A stretch of DNA of 36,625 nt from an uncultured Eubacteriales bacterium (GTDB lineage Bacteria; Bacillota; Clostridia; Oscillospirales; Oscillospiraceae). This document shows positions 8,221 to 16,630 of this stretch, piece after piece. The translations under genes were made by a program, and so were the position numbers. Each line of letters begins with the position of its first letter. Positions within the stretch are counted from its first letter, which is position 1. The stretch covers positions 1 to 36,625 of the forward strand of contig CABUJV010000021.1 in NCBI GenBank assembly GCA_902492005.1, read 5' to 3'. The notes under the pieces are model-generated. The model saw only the letters and a program-made list of their open reading frames with translations, was not told where the DNA came from and did no database searches.

Positions 8221-9480
8221 TTACACCTTGGCCGGGTCGGTGATGCACCCAGCGATGGCGGATGCGGCGGCCACGGCCGGGCTGGCCAGGATAATCTCTG
8301 AGCTGACGGGGCCCATGCGGCCCACGAAGTTGCGGTTGGTCGTGGAGACCGCCCGCTCCCCGTCGGCCAGCACTCCCATGTGACCGCCCAGGCAGGGGCC
8401 GCAGGTGGGCGTGGAGACGGCACAGCCCGCCTCAAGGAACGTCTGGATCAGCCCCTGCGCCATGGCGTCCATATAGATCTGCTGGGTGGCGGGAATGACG
8501 ATACAGCGGACGCCCTTGGCCACCTTTTTGCCCTTCAGGATATCGGCGGACTCTTGGAGATCCTTGAGCCGCCCGTTGGTGCAGGATCCGATGACCACCT
8601 GCTGGATGGGCATGCCGGCCGCCTCGTCCACGGTCCTGGTGTTGGAGGGCAGGTGGGGCAGGGCCACCGTGGGCCGCAGGGCGCTGAGGTTAATGATCAC
8701 TTCCCGGCCGTAGACCGCGTCGGCGTCGGGCTCCACTGCCTCCCAGGGGCGGTCCACCCGCCCGTCCAGATAGGCGCGGGTCTTGTCATCCACAGGGAAG
8801 ATGCCGTTCTTGGCCCCGGCCTCAATGGCCATGTTGGAGATGGTGAAGCGGTCGTCCATTGTGAGTTCGGCCACCCCTTCCCCGGCAAACTCCAGGGACT
8901 GATACAGTCCGCCGTCCACGCCGATCTCACCGATCAGATGGAGGACTACGTCCTTGCCGCTGACGTAGGGATTCAGTTTGCCCTTCAGCGTCACTTTGAT
9001 GGCGGGCGGCACCTTGAACCAGCACAGGCCGGTGGCCATCCCGGCGGCCATGTCGGTGGAGCCCACGCCGGTGGAAAAGGCGCCCAGGGCGCCGTACGTA
9101 CAGGTGTGGGAATCGGCGCCGATGATGGCCTCTCCCGGGGCCGCCAGGCCTTTTTCCGGCACCAGGGCGTGCTCCACGCCCATCTGGCCCACGTCGTAGA
9201 AGTGGGTAATATGGAATCGCTGGGCAAAGGCCCGGGCCTGGGCGCAGAGCTGGGCCGCCTTGATGTCCTTGCAGGGGGTATAGTGGTCCAGGATGATGGC
9301 GATCTTGTCCTGGTCAAAGACCTGGGTCAGCCCCGCCTTGTCAAACTCGGTGATGGCCACGGGAGTGGTAATGTCATTGCCCAGCACCAGGTCCAGCCTG
9401 GCCTCAATGAGCTGACCCGCCTCTACGGCGTCCAGGCCCGCGTGCTTGGCCAGAATCTTCTGGGTCATGGTCATTCCCAT
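8221..9480 (-). CDS. leuC: 3-isopropylmalate dehydratase large subunit
   Basis: A 419-residue aconitase-family subunit. The three cysteines for the [4Fe-4S] cluster are Cys300 in VIGSCTNGR and Cys360/Cys363 in TCGPCLGGH. GADSHTCTYGALGAFSTGVGS near residue 120-140 is the substrate-site block. The length marks the clostridial/archaeal subtype that pairs with a short LeuD. The ATG at 9480 follows AAGGAGGG at good distance; an ATG at 9558 would run back past the candidate promoter. It is the first gene of leuCDB and diverges from a Crp/Fnr-family regulator. The roughly 110-nt upstream region is too short for a T-box leader. Confidence 0.95.
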   Translation of the reverse strand: MGMTMTQKILAKHAGLDAVEAGQLIEARLDLVLGNDITTPVAITEFDKAGLTQVFDQDKIAIILDHYTPCKDIKAAQLCAQARAFAQRFHITHFYDVGQMGVEHALVPEKGLAAPGEAIIGADSHTCTYGALGAFSTGVGSTDMAAGMATGLCWFKVPPAIKVTLKGKLNPYVSGKDVVLHLIGEIGVDGGLYQSLEFAGEGVAELTMDDRFTISNMAIEAGAKNGIFPVDDKTRAYLDGRVDRPWEAVEPDADAVYGREVIINLSALRPTVALPHLPSNTRTVDEAAGMPIQQVVIGSCTNGRLKDLQESADILKGKKVAKGVRCIVIPATQQIYMDAMAQGLIQTFLEAGCAVSTPTCGPCLGGHMGVLADGERAVSTTNRNFVGRMGPVSSEIILASPAVAAASAIAGCITDPAKV

Positions 9481-9529
9481 CGTTGGGTCCCTCCTTGTGT
9501 GAAGCATTGTACTCAGTATGCCAGAGCCC

Positions 9530-9559
9530 TTGCCAAAAGAATGTAACACATGATACAAT
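9530..9559 (+). promoter_or_regulatory. Candidate promoter of the Crp/Fnr-family gene with an overlapping dyad
   Basis: TTGCCA (9530-9535), 18 nt, TACAAT (9554-9559). An imperfect dyad with ends TGTA and TACA (9542-9557) overlaps the -10. That is the right size and place for a Crp/Fnr-type operator and suggests autoregulation; this is inference. The leuC promoter on the other strand is less clear (TTGGCA and TACAAT, 19-nt spacer). Confidence 0.45.
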
Positions 9560-9590
9560 TATAAAAAAGAGCGAAAAGGCGGCGGTAAGG

Positions 9591-10211
9591 ATGTCACAAA
9601 TCTGGGCCCCCCTGGCCGAGGGGCAGCGCCCCCGCACGTATGCGCCGGGGCAGTTCATCTACCTGCAGGGCACACAGGCAGATACCTTTTTTTATCTGGT
9701 CAGCGGGGCGGCCCGCAGTTTCATCAGTTCGGAGTCCGGCGGCGAACGGGTCCTGACCGTCCATCGGGCGGGAGACCTGATGGGAGAGGCGTCCTTTTTT
9801 GATGAGTGCCCCAGGGTCTCCTCCGCTGTGGCGCTGGTTCGCAGCGAGGCGGTCTCCGTGGACCGGAAACGGCTGAACGCCGTGTTTCAGGCCCACCCGG
9901 ACCTGGCGCTCCCCATGCTGCAGTATCTGGCCAGGACCGTCCGCATGGTCACGGGCCATGTGGACGACATGTCCTTTCTGCGGGCGGACCAGCGGGTGGC
10001 CCGCTATCTGCTGTCCCTGCCGGAGGAAGCGGAAAAGGGGCGGCTGTCCTGCACCCATGAGGAAATTGGCTTTTCCGTGGGGGTCAGCCGGGTGACCGTA
10101 AGCCGGGTGCTGGGGGAATTCGCCCGGCAGGGCTGGGTGGAGACGGCCTACCGAGGGGTGCGGCTGAAGGACCGGCGCGCACTCCAGAAGCTGACTGACG
10201 CGCCGGGATGA
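9591..10211 (+). CDS. Crp/Fnr-family transcriptional regulator
   Basis: A 206-residue protein with an N-terminal cyclic-nucleotide-binding-type beta-roll (about 15-110), a dimer helix and a C-terminal winged helix-turn-helix (THEEIGFSVGVSRVTVSRVL, 155-174). The loop GEASFFDECPRVSSA lacks the Arg-Ser-Ala spacing that binds cAMP in E. coli CRP, and there is no N-terminal cysteine cluster as in Fnr, so the effector is unknown. ATG 9591 is chosen because the promoter ends near 9560; the ATG at 9483 would start inside the leuC leader. The ribosome site is weak (AAAGG, 11 nt away). Being divergent from leuCDB, it might regulate it, which the sequence alone does not prove. Confidence 0.88.
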   Translation: MSQIWAPLAEGQRPRTYAPGQFIYLQGTQADTFFYLVSGAARSFISSESGGERVLTVHRAGDLMGEASFFDECPRVSSAVALVRSEAVSVDRKRLNAVFQAHPDLALPMLQYLARTVRMVTGHVDDMSFLRADQRVARYLLSLPEEAEKGRLSCTHEEIGFSVGVSRVTVSRVLGEFARQGWVETAYRGVRLKDRRALQKLTDAPG

Positions 10212-10233
10212 GGTCTAACCTCTTCCCTAAGGC

Positions 10234-10272
10234 AAAAGGACCTATTCCGCTGAAACGGAATAGGTCCTTTTT
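10234..10272. terminator. Bidirectional terminator between the Crp/Fnr gene and spoIVA
   Basis: A perfect 16-bp stem (10234-10249 with 10256-10271) around a 6-nt loop, starting with four A and ending with five T, so it serves both convergent genes. Confidence 0.92.
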
Positions 10273-10273
10273 G

Positions 10274-11752
10274 TTATAAAATAATACAGATCAGGCCTCC
10301 GGAGCCCTCGTTGATGATGCGCTGCAGGGTCTCCTGGAGCTTGGCGCGGGCATCGTCCGGCATTCGCTTGAGCTTGCCGTTCAGGTCCTCACTGACCAGC
10401 TCATGGAATGATTTTCCAAAAATGTTGGACTGCCAGATCTTGGTGGTATCCCCTTCAAACTCCTGGAGTAGATAGTTGATCATCTCTTCCGACTGCTTTT
10501 CGTTGCCGACGATGGGAGAAACCTCCGTCTCGATATCGGCGCGTATCATATGGATGCTCGGGGCGCTCGCCTTAAGGCGCACCCCATAGCGCCCTCCCTG
10601 CTTGACGATCTCCGGTTCCTCCAGATGAAGCTCTTCTGTGGTGGGGACTACGATGCCGTAGCCCGTTTCCTTCACCTCCTGAAGGGCCGCTGCCACCTTG
10701 TCGTATTCGCATTTGACTCCCGCCAGCTCAGTGAGCAGGTCCATCAGATCGCCGTCGTCCCGGATGGTGAAGCCGGACTGGTCGGACAGGGTCTCATAGA
10801 ACAGGCTGCGGGGCAGGTCCAGGTCGGCGGCCGCCAATCCGATGCCCAGTTGAATACCGCTGATGCGGGCGCTGCTGACGCCCTCGTAGGTTCCGATGGC
10901 GGAGACGGCCCGGTCCACGTCCCGAATGCGCCGCAGGTCGGTGCAGCTCTCCCGGATCGCGGTGTAGAGCCCATTTTTGATGGGGTGGTCATAGGGCAGC
11001 GCGTCTACCCAGGGGGGCAAATTCAGGTCCAGCTCCTTGAGCGGAAACTCGTAGAGAACGGCCTTAATGATGTCGGTGACATCCCCCACTCCCAGCTCCA
11101 GGCAGTTGACCGCCATGCAGGTCACATCATACCGGGCGGAGATGTCGGCCCGGATGGCCTTGGCCCGGTCGGAATTGGGATAGGCCGAGTTGAGCAGCAC
11201 CAAAAAGGGCTTTCCAAGCTCCTGGAGTTCGGCGATGACCCGCTCTTCCGCCTCCAGGTAATCCTCCCGAGGGATATCGGTGATGGTGCCGTCAGTGGTG
11301 ATGACGATGCCGATGGTCGAGTGCTCGGCGATCACCTTGCGGGTACCGATCTCCGCCGCCTCCGTCATGGGGATTTCGTGGTCGTACCAGGGGGTGGTGA
11401 CCATCCGGGGCAGGTCGTCCTCGAACTGGCCCGCCGCCCCGGGGACCATATAGCCCACGCAGTCGATGAGCCGGACGGACAGGTGCGCGCCGCCCTCCAT
11501 GGCGATGTCCACCGCGTCCTCTGGGACGAACTTGGGCTCGGCAGTCATCACCGTCCGGCCGGAGCCGCTCTGGGGCAGCTCATCCCGGGCCCGCTCCCGG
11601 CGGTAGACGTTCTCAATGTTGGGGATGACCAGGGTCTCCATGAACCGCTTGATAAAGGTGGATTTGCCCGTGCGGACCGGGCCTACCACGCCGACATAGA
11701 TGTCGCCGTCCGTGCGTCTGGCGATATCCTCGTAAATCTTCCGCTCTTCCAC
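10274..11752 (-). CDS. spoIVA: Stage IV sporulation protein A, spore-coat ATPase
   Basis: A 492-residue protein, the same length as the B. subtilis one. SpoIVA hydrolyses ATP to polymerise around the forespore and forms the basement layer of the coat. The Walker A motif is GPVRTGKST (24-32), near the end of the first beta-strand. The C-terminus GGLICIIL is the hydrophobic tail typical of the family. The start is GTG at 11752 with AAGGAGG about 8 nt upstream. It lies 15 nt after sipL and two genes after spoVM, the peptide that anchors SpoIVA to the membrane, so partners are encoded together. A candidate sigma-E promoter before sipL would put it under mother-cell control. Confidence 0.97.
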   Translation of the reverse strand: MEERKIYEDIARRTDGDIYVGVVGPVRTGKSTFIKRFMETLVIPNIENVYRRERARDELPQSGSGRTVMTAEPKFVPEDAVDIAMEGGAHLSVRLIDCVGYMVPGAAGQFEDDLPRMVTTPWYDHEIPMTEAAEIGTRKVIAEHSTIGIVITTDGTITDIPREDYLEAEERVIAELQELGKPFLVLLNSAYPNSDRAKAIRADISARYDVTCMAVNCLELGVGDVTDIIKAVLYEFPLKELDLNLPPWVDALPYDHPIKNGLYTAIRESCTDLRRIRDVDRAVSAIGTYEGVSSARISGIQLGIGLAAADLDLPRSLFYETLSDQSGFTIRDDGDLMDLLTELAGVKCEYDKVAAALQEVKETGYGIVVPTTEELHLEEPEIVKQGGRYGVRLKASAPSIHMIRADIETEVSPIVGNEKQSEEMINYLLQEFEGDTTKIWQSNIFGKSFHELVSEDLNGKLKRMPDDARAKLQETLQRIINEGSGGLICIIL

Positions 11753-11767
11753 GTCAATTCCTCCTTT

Positions 11768-13300
11768 TTACCGCTTCTTGGGGATGAGCAGCAGCTGACC
11801 CATGGGAAGACTCTCCTCTTCCAGGGCATTGGCCTGGATAATATCGCCGGTGGTAGTGCCATAGGCCTTGGCGATATCCCAGAGCCGCTCCCCCTCCCCC
11901 ACCATGCGCAGTACGATGGAGGGCTGATTGGCGGTGTCTCTGGGGGAATCCTCATCCATCTGGATATCTGAGACCCCAGTGGTGTTGCGGGCAGTCAGCG
12001 CCAGGTATTGGAAGTCAATGGAGTAGCGTACCTCCACGCCGCCGCCGGCCGGGGTGGCAAAGCGCTCTCCGCCCAGACGGCAGCGGCAGGTCACCGCGCA
12101 GTCCCCGGGCAGATCGACCGGACAGGCCGCCTGCAGAGGGCGTGTGATGGTGCCGAGCCCGCCGTCCTCCCCTATGTATACCACTGTCACGGTGGTATCT
12201 GCGGTGAGGGTAACCCGCGCCTCCTCCCGGGTCTGGCTGGCCCCGCCCACATTGACGTAGATGTCGGCCACGCTTCTGGCTGCGGTCATGGTCTCCAGAA
12301 TTTCGCGCACCATGACCCGCCGCTCGCCGGTTTCCACCAACTGGTGGAAGGTATAGGCCCGGCGCTCGGCATGGAGCTCGCAGACGGTGCTGTATACGTC
12401 GGATAAGAGCTGGACCGGCCGCACCTCGCGGACCACAGCTTGTGCCAGCAGGGCCAGCGCCACCGAAATCATGCTGTCGCCGTCGCTCCCGGCGTTCAGG
12501 ATGCATTCGCAGCCGGTCAATTGGACCTGAAGGGAACAGTCCGCCTCCTCCTCCACGCCGGAGACCTCCATGATCTGAGAGAACGGCAGATCAAAGCTGG
12601 CCGGGCACAGGGCGTTGGAGGGGTCCCGGTAGAGCAGCTGAAGGTGGACCTCCCCCTTAAAGATCAGTTTATTGCCGATGAGCTTGGACTCGCTGCATTC
12701 GATCTCAGCCCGGCTTTTGAGCAGCTCCTCCGCCCGGGGCTTGGTACCTGAGATGGACACATCGTCTGAGAAGGAGAAAGGCTTCTCCTCCACCGCGGTG
12801 ACCAGATAGGTGTTCTGGGTCTCCGTGAGCTGCTGGACGCCGGCCTCAGCCGGGCAGATCACGCCGTCGCAGAGGCTCCCGGTCTGCCGGGCAAAGACCG
12901 ACACTTCCACGGCCAGATCCACCCGGGTCAGGACCTTGCGGGGATTGAGACTCCGGGCGTCTGCCGAGCGGACCCGCGGCACCGCCGCCACCAGACAGCC
13001 GGCATGGATGTCCAGGGCCTCCGCCGAGCAGGTAAAGGGGATGGTGACGGTCATGCGCCGGACGCCCTCGGCTCCGTCGGGCAGATAGAGCACAGCGGCG
13101 CGGACAGAGCCGGAAATCTCTGCCCGTCCCTCCTGGGCCTCTTTTCCCTTGAGGCACACCATTGCCTCACAGTCCACGATGCGGAGGATGTCCGGACAGG
13201 CGTCGGGGACGATGGTCTCCAAGGTCTCCTCGTGGAAGAGGGTGGTGTCCAGCACGGTATCGTAACAGTTGAGATGGGTCGTGTTCAATTCCAGCTCCAT
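11768..13300 (-). CDS. sipL: SPOCS (DUF3794)-LysM protein, SipL/SpoVID-like SpoIVA partner
   Basis: A 510-residue protein made of three DUF3794/SPOCS-like beta segments (roughly 20-130, 200-320 and 340-440) and a C-terminal LysM domain (about 463-508, with WDIAKAYGTTTGDIIQAN). This is the architecture of C. difficile SipL, whose LysM domain binds SpoIVA and which replaces SpoVID in clostridia. Adjacency to spoIVA (15 nt upstream of it) strongly supports that role. The start is ATG 13300 after AAGGAGAGG; the upstream ATG at 13387 falls inside the candidate promoter. Other clostridial SPOCS-LysM proteins have unknown roles, so the sipL name rests on both architecture and neighbourhood. Confidence 0.85.
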   Translation of the reverse strand: MELELNTTHLNCYDTVLDTTLFHEETLETIVPDACPDILRIVDCEAMVCLKGKEAQEGRAEISGSVRAAVLYLPDGAEGVRRMTVTIPFTCSAEALDIHAGCLVAAVPRVRSADARSLNPRKVLTRVDLAVEVSVFARQTGSLCDGVICPAEAGVQQLTETQNTYLVTAVEEKPFSFSDDVSISGTKPRAEELLKSRAEIECSESKLIGNKLIFKGEVHLQLLYRDPSNALCPASFDLPFSQIMEVSGVEEEADCSLQVQLTGCECILNAGSDGDSMISVALALLAQAVVREVRPVQLLSDVYSTVCELHAERRAYTFHQLVETGERRVMVREILETMTAARSVADIYVNVGGASQTREEARVTLTADTTVTVVYIGEDGGLGTITRPLQAACPVDLPGDCAVTCRCRLGGERFATPAGGGVEVRYSIDFQYLALTARNTTGVSDIQMDEDSPRDTANQPSIVLRMVGEGERLWDIAKAYGTTTGDIIQANALEEESLPMGQLLLIPKKR

Positions 13301-13382
13301 AGCATTCCTCTCCTTGTACTCCTGCAGGTCGCGAGCCGGGCCGGGCGTATCCCGTCCCGCGCCTGCACTTGATTCTAGGAGA

Positions 13383-13411
13383 AGCATATGTAGAAGGGGC
13401 CAGGCTTATGA
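13383..13411 (-). promoter_or_regulatory. Candidate sigma-E promoter of sipL-spoIVA
   Basis: On the minus strand TCATAAG (13405-13411), 14 nt, CATATGCT (13383-13390). Against the Bacillus sigma-E consensus KMATATT-N14/15-CATACAMT this matches 5 of 7 and 6 of 8 positions with the right spacing. It would start about 75 nt before the sipL ATG. Confidence 0.5.
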
Positions 13412-13426
13412 TTCTTTTCCAATGCG

Positions 13427-13498
13427 TTATTTCAGCCCAAAGAGGGCTCTGAGGATGCCGCACAGGCATTTGGGAGAGCGGACGACGACGATCTTCAA
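13427..13498 (-). CDS. spoVM: SpoVM-like 23-residue coat-anchoring peptide (TTG start)
   Basis: A tiny gene that automated calling would easily miss. From TTG 13498 it encodes MKIVVVRSPKCLCGILRALF plus GLK. Bacillus SpoVM (26 residues) reads MKFYTIKLPKFLGGIVRAML and on; both share MK, the P-K pair at 9-10, L12, G14, I15 and R17. SpoVM is an amphipathic helix that recognises the positively curved forespore membrane and anchors SpoIVA. A strong AAAGGAGG lies 8 nt before the TTG, and the longer in-frame reading from 13615 would overlap rsgA. In B. subtilis spoVM also lies downstream of rsgA (with rpe and thiN between). Here it is followed by sipL and spoIVA, its functional partners. Two cysteines (11 and 13) are unusual compared with Bacillus. 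Confidence 0.85.
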   Translation of the reverse strand: MKIVVVRSPKCLCGILRALFGLK

Positions 13499-13593
13499 CA
13501 AAAACGCCTCCTTTCCACGGAAACTGGCAGGTCTGCTGCTACCAGTATACGCAGAAAGGAGGCTCTGTGTGTGCCGGTCCTCCGGCAAAAACA

Positions 13594-14490
13594 CTATGTC
13601 TTGGGCAATTCCCACTCTTTGAGCTCTTTGGCCTGCTCGTACAGCCGGACATAGCTCTCATGGCGGCTGGCAGGGATTCGGCCCTCCGCCAGGGCGGCGC
13701 GTACGGCGCAGCCCTTCTCTTTTACATGGGCGCAGCCGGTGAACTGGCACTGGCCCAGGTAAGGCTGGAACTCCCGAAAGGCGTGCTCCAGGTCCTCTTT
13801 GCGCAGAAGCTCCATGCGTTCGGTGTCAAATGAGGAGAAGCCGGGGGTATCGGCCACGATGGCTCCGCCGGAGAGCCGGTAGAGCTCCACGTGGCGGGTT
13901 GTATGCCGCCCACGGCCCAGTTTATCGCTGACCGCTCCCACCTGAAGCCGGAAGCCGGGCTCCAGGCAGTTCAGAATGCTGGACTTACCCACCCCGGAAT
14001 TCCCGGTGAAGGCGGATACCTTTCCGGCGATGAGCTCCGCCAGACGGTCCATCCCCTCGCCCGTCTCCGCACTGACCCGCAGGGTGGGGAATCCGGCGGC
14101 GGTATAGATGTCATAGAGACGATCCCCCGCGTCCAGATCGCACTTATTGATGCAGATGACGCAGCCGCAGCCTGTCTTCCCGTCGGCGATGGCAGTCACC
14201 CGGTCGATGAGGAAGGGATCGGTGACCGGGATGGCCCCGGAGGCAATGATGACGAGCTGGTCGATGTTGGCCACCGCCGGGCGCTGGAACTGATTGATCC
14301 TGGGCAGGATCGCGTCCAGCGCGCCGGTACCGTCACCCAGGTCGGTGAACCGCACCCGGTCACCCACCAGGGGCGTGACCCGCTGGTGGCGGAATTTGCC
14401 CCTGGCCCGGCAGGTGACGGTCTCCGCCCCAGTATAGACGTAGTAAAAGCCGCTGAGAGCCTTCAGGATGATTCCACTGTCCGTATCCAT
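13594..14490 (-). CDS. rsgA: Ribosome small-subunit-dependent GTPase A
   Basis: A 298-residue circularly permuted GTPase that checks late maturation of the 30S ribosomal subunit. An OB fold comes first, then the permuted motifs: NKCDL (G4) precedes GNSGVGKSS (G1) and DTPGFSS (G3). The C-terminal zinc-binding segment has the expected Cys/His pattern (CQFTGCAH...C). The ATG at 14490 shares one base with the kinase stop (TGATG). No good Shine-Dalgarno precedes it, so translation is probably coupled to the kinase gene. The conserved neighbours are kinase and phosphatase upstream and spoVM downstream; rpe and thiN are absent. Confidence 0.96.
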   Translation of the reverse strand: MDTDSGIILKALSGFYYVYTGAETVTCRARGKFRHQRVTPLVGDRVRFTDLGDGTGALDAILPRINQFQRPAVANIDQLVIIASGAIPVTDPFLIDRVTAIADGKTGCGCVICINKCDLDAGDRLYDIYTAAGFPTLRVSAETGEGMDRLAELIAGKVSAFTGNSGVGKSSILNCLEPGFRLQVGAVSDKLGRGRHTTRHVELYRLSGGAIVADTPGFSSFDTERMELLRKEDLEHAFREFQPYLGQCQFTGCAHVKEKGCAVRAALAEGRIPASRHESYVRLYEQAKELKEWELPKT

Positions 14491-16610
14491 CAGGAGAAGG
14501 TCACCGTCCTACTCTCATAGAGAGAGCCGTTGATATAGATATCCACCTGCTGAGTGCCGCTGCCCGGCACCGAGGGGCTGATGGGGCTCATGTGGCGCGG
14601 GACGCTGTTTTCGTACATCTTGGTTCCCCCCACATCAATGCGCACGGTGAGGGTGTCGTCCGGATCGCCCTCCGGCAGTGTGATGGGTATGCTCTGACTG
14701 CTGACGGTGGGCGCCGTACCGCCAGACCCGTTGGCCGGTACGTCCGGCTCGCCGCTGGGAGGCGTGCTCTCCCCTCCCGGTACAGTCGGCGACTCCTCCG
14801 GCGGCGGGGAGGAATCGGGGGGCTGGGTGGGATCAGTGACCGAACCCTTGCTGTACTGGACGTTGACGGTGGCGCCCACTTCCACATCCTGATTGGATTC
14901 AATGCTCTGCCAGACGATCCTGCCCGCCTCTTCTTCGCTGGTGACCGGCAGAGCCTGCCCCAGTTTGAGTCCCAATTCATTCAGCATGGTTTCGGCATCT
15001 TCTACATATTGGCCGATCAGGGGGATCATGGTGACCGTCTTAGGTTTGGGGCCCAGACTCACCACCAGATGGACTTTCTGGCCGGGAGCCAGTTCAATGC
15101 CCTCCACCGGATCCGTGGAGATCACGTAGTTTCGGGTCACGGTATCGCTGGATGCATACTCCGGGTCCACCCAGCCTATCCCCTCATTTTTGAGTATGGC
15201 CAGCGCTTCCCGGAGCTCCTTGTTCACCACGCCCGGCATGAGGATGGAATCCTCACCGGCACTGATATTTACTGTAATAGTAAAGTCATTTCCCTTAACG
15301 GTTTTCTCTGCTTCAGGGGACTGCTTGACCACCTGGCCCGCCGGATATTCGTCGCTGAGGACGGTGTCCCCTTCCACGATGGAAAAGACGCCTGACTCCA
15401 CCTCGGGCAGCTTTGCGATCTCCTCCAGCGTCTTGCCCCGAAGGTCTGGAACCGTGTGTTCCTGAACGGCCGGATTGAAGATGTCGCTGAAAAAGGTCAT
15501 CCACAGGAACACGCCGATGCCGACGATAAAGATCAAAATCGCAGCCACCGCCATGGGGGCGGCCAGCGAAGAGCCGTGATCGCGGCTGCGCCCCCGCCTG
15601 CGGCCCCGGTACTCGTCATCGTCTTCCTCCAGCTCCTCCCGGGGCGCGGCGGGACGGCTGTGGACCGGTGGCTGGGGGTGGTAGATGCGCTGGCGGCCCG
15701 TCGTATCAATGACCTGGGTGGGCTCGTCTCCGGCGTCCCCCGTGAACAAGTCGGCGGGGGTATATTCAAAATTGATGTTGGGGTTTTTGCGGAACTCCTC
15801 CAGATCGGCCAGCATGGCGTCGGCGGAGAGATAGCGCTGCTCCACATTGGAGGCCATGGCCTTCATGGTGATGGCCTCCAGGGCCTCGGGAATGTCGGGA
15901 TTCAGCTCCCGGGGGGCCAGGGGGATGGAGTTGATGTGCTGGATGGCTACGGAGACCGGCGTGTCCCCCTCATAGGGCAGGCGGCCGGTCAGCATCTCAT
16001 AGAGCACCACGCCGGCGGAGTAAATGTCGCTGCGGGCGTCGATGCGGCTGCCTCTGGCCTGCTCCGGCGAGATATAGTGGACCGAGCCCAGCGCCTCCTG
16101 CGTCAGGGTAGACTGCGCAGCGGAGGCCAGCCGGGCAATGCCGAAGTCCGCCACCTTGATGCTGCCGTCCCGGAGCACCATAATGTTCTGGGGCTTGATG
16201 TCCCGGTGAATGATGCCTCTGCCGTGGGCATGGGACAGCGCCTTCATGATCTGGGTGATGAAGTGCAGGGCCTCCTTCCAGCTCAGAGGCTCGCCCTTTT
16301 TCTGCATATACTGCTTGAGGGTGATGCCGTCCAGCAGTTCCATGACAATATACTCCAGATCAGATGACCTGCTCACGTCGTATACCGCCATGATATTGGG
16401 ATGTGAGAGCATCGCCACGGCCTGTGATTCGTCGTGGAACCGGCGCCGGAATTCAGCGTCCTGGGCCAGTTCGTCCCGGAGGATCTTGATGGCCACCAGG
16501 CGGTTGAGGCGGTGGCAGCGGGCCTTATAGACCACTGCCATGCCGCCGGTGCCGATGACCTCCAATATTTCGTACCGGTTGTCCAGCATTTTCCCTATGT
16601 ACTGATCCAT
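14490..16610 (-). CDS. prkC: Membrane Ser/Thr protein kinase with PASTA domains (PrkC/Stk1)
   Basis: A 706-residue bitopic kinase that senses muropeptides or lipid II outside the cell and phosphorylates cell-wall and translation factors inside. The kinase domain (about 10-270) has GTGGMAVVYK, Lys42, HRDIKPQN with Asp137, and DFG at 155-157. A basic and acidic juxtamembrane stretch follows, then one membrane helix (about 351-373), three PASTA repeats (about 384-450, 454-520, 524-590), a Pro/Ser/Gly linker (592-640) and a small C-terminal beta-rich region. ATG 16610 is used because it begins the kinase fold; the in-frame codons to 16799 overlap the phosphatase. It lies 20 nt after the phosphatase gene. 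Confidence 0.95.
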   Translation of the reverse strand: MDQYIGKMLDNRYEILEVIGTGGMAVVYKARCHRLNRLVAIKILRDELAQDAEFRRRFHDESQAVAMLSHPNIMAVYDVSRSSDLEYIVMELLDGITLKQYMQKKGEPLSWKEALHFITQIMKALSHAHGRGIIHRDIKPQNIMVLRDGSIKVADFGIARLASAAQSTLTQEALGSVHYISPEQARGSRIDARSDIYSAGVVLYEMLTGRLPYEGDTPVSVAIQHINSIPLAPRELNPDIPEALEAITMKAMASNVEQRYLSADAMLADLEEFRKNPNINFEYTPADLFTGDAGDEPTQVIDTTGRQRIYHPQPPVHSRPAAPREELEEDDDEYRGRRRGRSRDHGSSLAAPMAVAAILIFIVGIGVFLWMTFFSDIFNPAVQEHTVPDLRGKTLEEIAKLPEVESGVFSIVEGDTVLSDEYPAGQVVKQSPEAEKTVKGNDFTITVNISAGEDSILMPGVVNKELREALAILKNEGIGWVDPEYASSDTVTRNYVISTDPVEGIELAPGQKVHLVVSLGPKPKTVTMIPLIGQYVEDAETMLNELGLKLGQALPVTSEEEAGRIVWQSIESNQDVEVGATVNVQYSKGSVTDPTQPPDSSPPPEESPTVPGGESTPPSGEPDVPANGSGGTAPTVSSQSIPITLPEGDPDDTLTVRIDVGGTKMYENSVPRHMSPISPSVPGSGTQQVDIYINGSLYESRTVTFS

Positions 16611-16630
16611 GATACAGGTATCCCCCTTGG

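Noticed and set aside
8380..9546. A 388-codon plus-strand frame opposite leuC, and a similar frame at 10550-11971 opposite spoIVA
   Set aside because: Both mirror strongly conserved minus-strand genes and show the same antisense composition.
9481..9590. Possible T-box or leucine leader peptide before leuC
   Set aside because: The region is only about 110 nt, shared with a divergent gene, and holds neither a T-box-like sequence nor a run of Leu codons.
13572..13587. Short hairpin (TGCCGG/CCGGCA) just after rsgA
   Set aside because: Six base pairs with the T run on the wrong side for the minus strand; not a convincing terminator.
13427..13615. A 62-codon minus-strand frame beginning inside rsgA
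   Set aside because: The upstream part overlaps rsgA and has no ribosome site; AAAGGAGG and the TTG at 13498 define the shorter spoVM.
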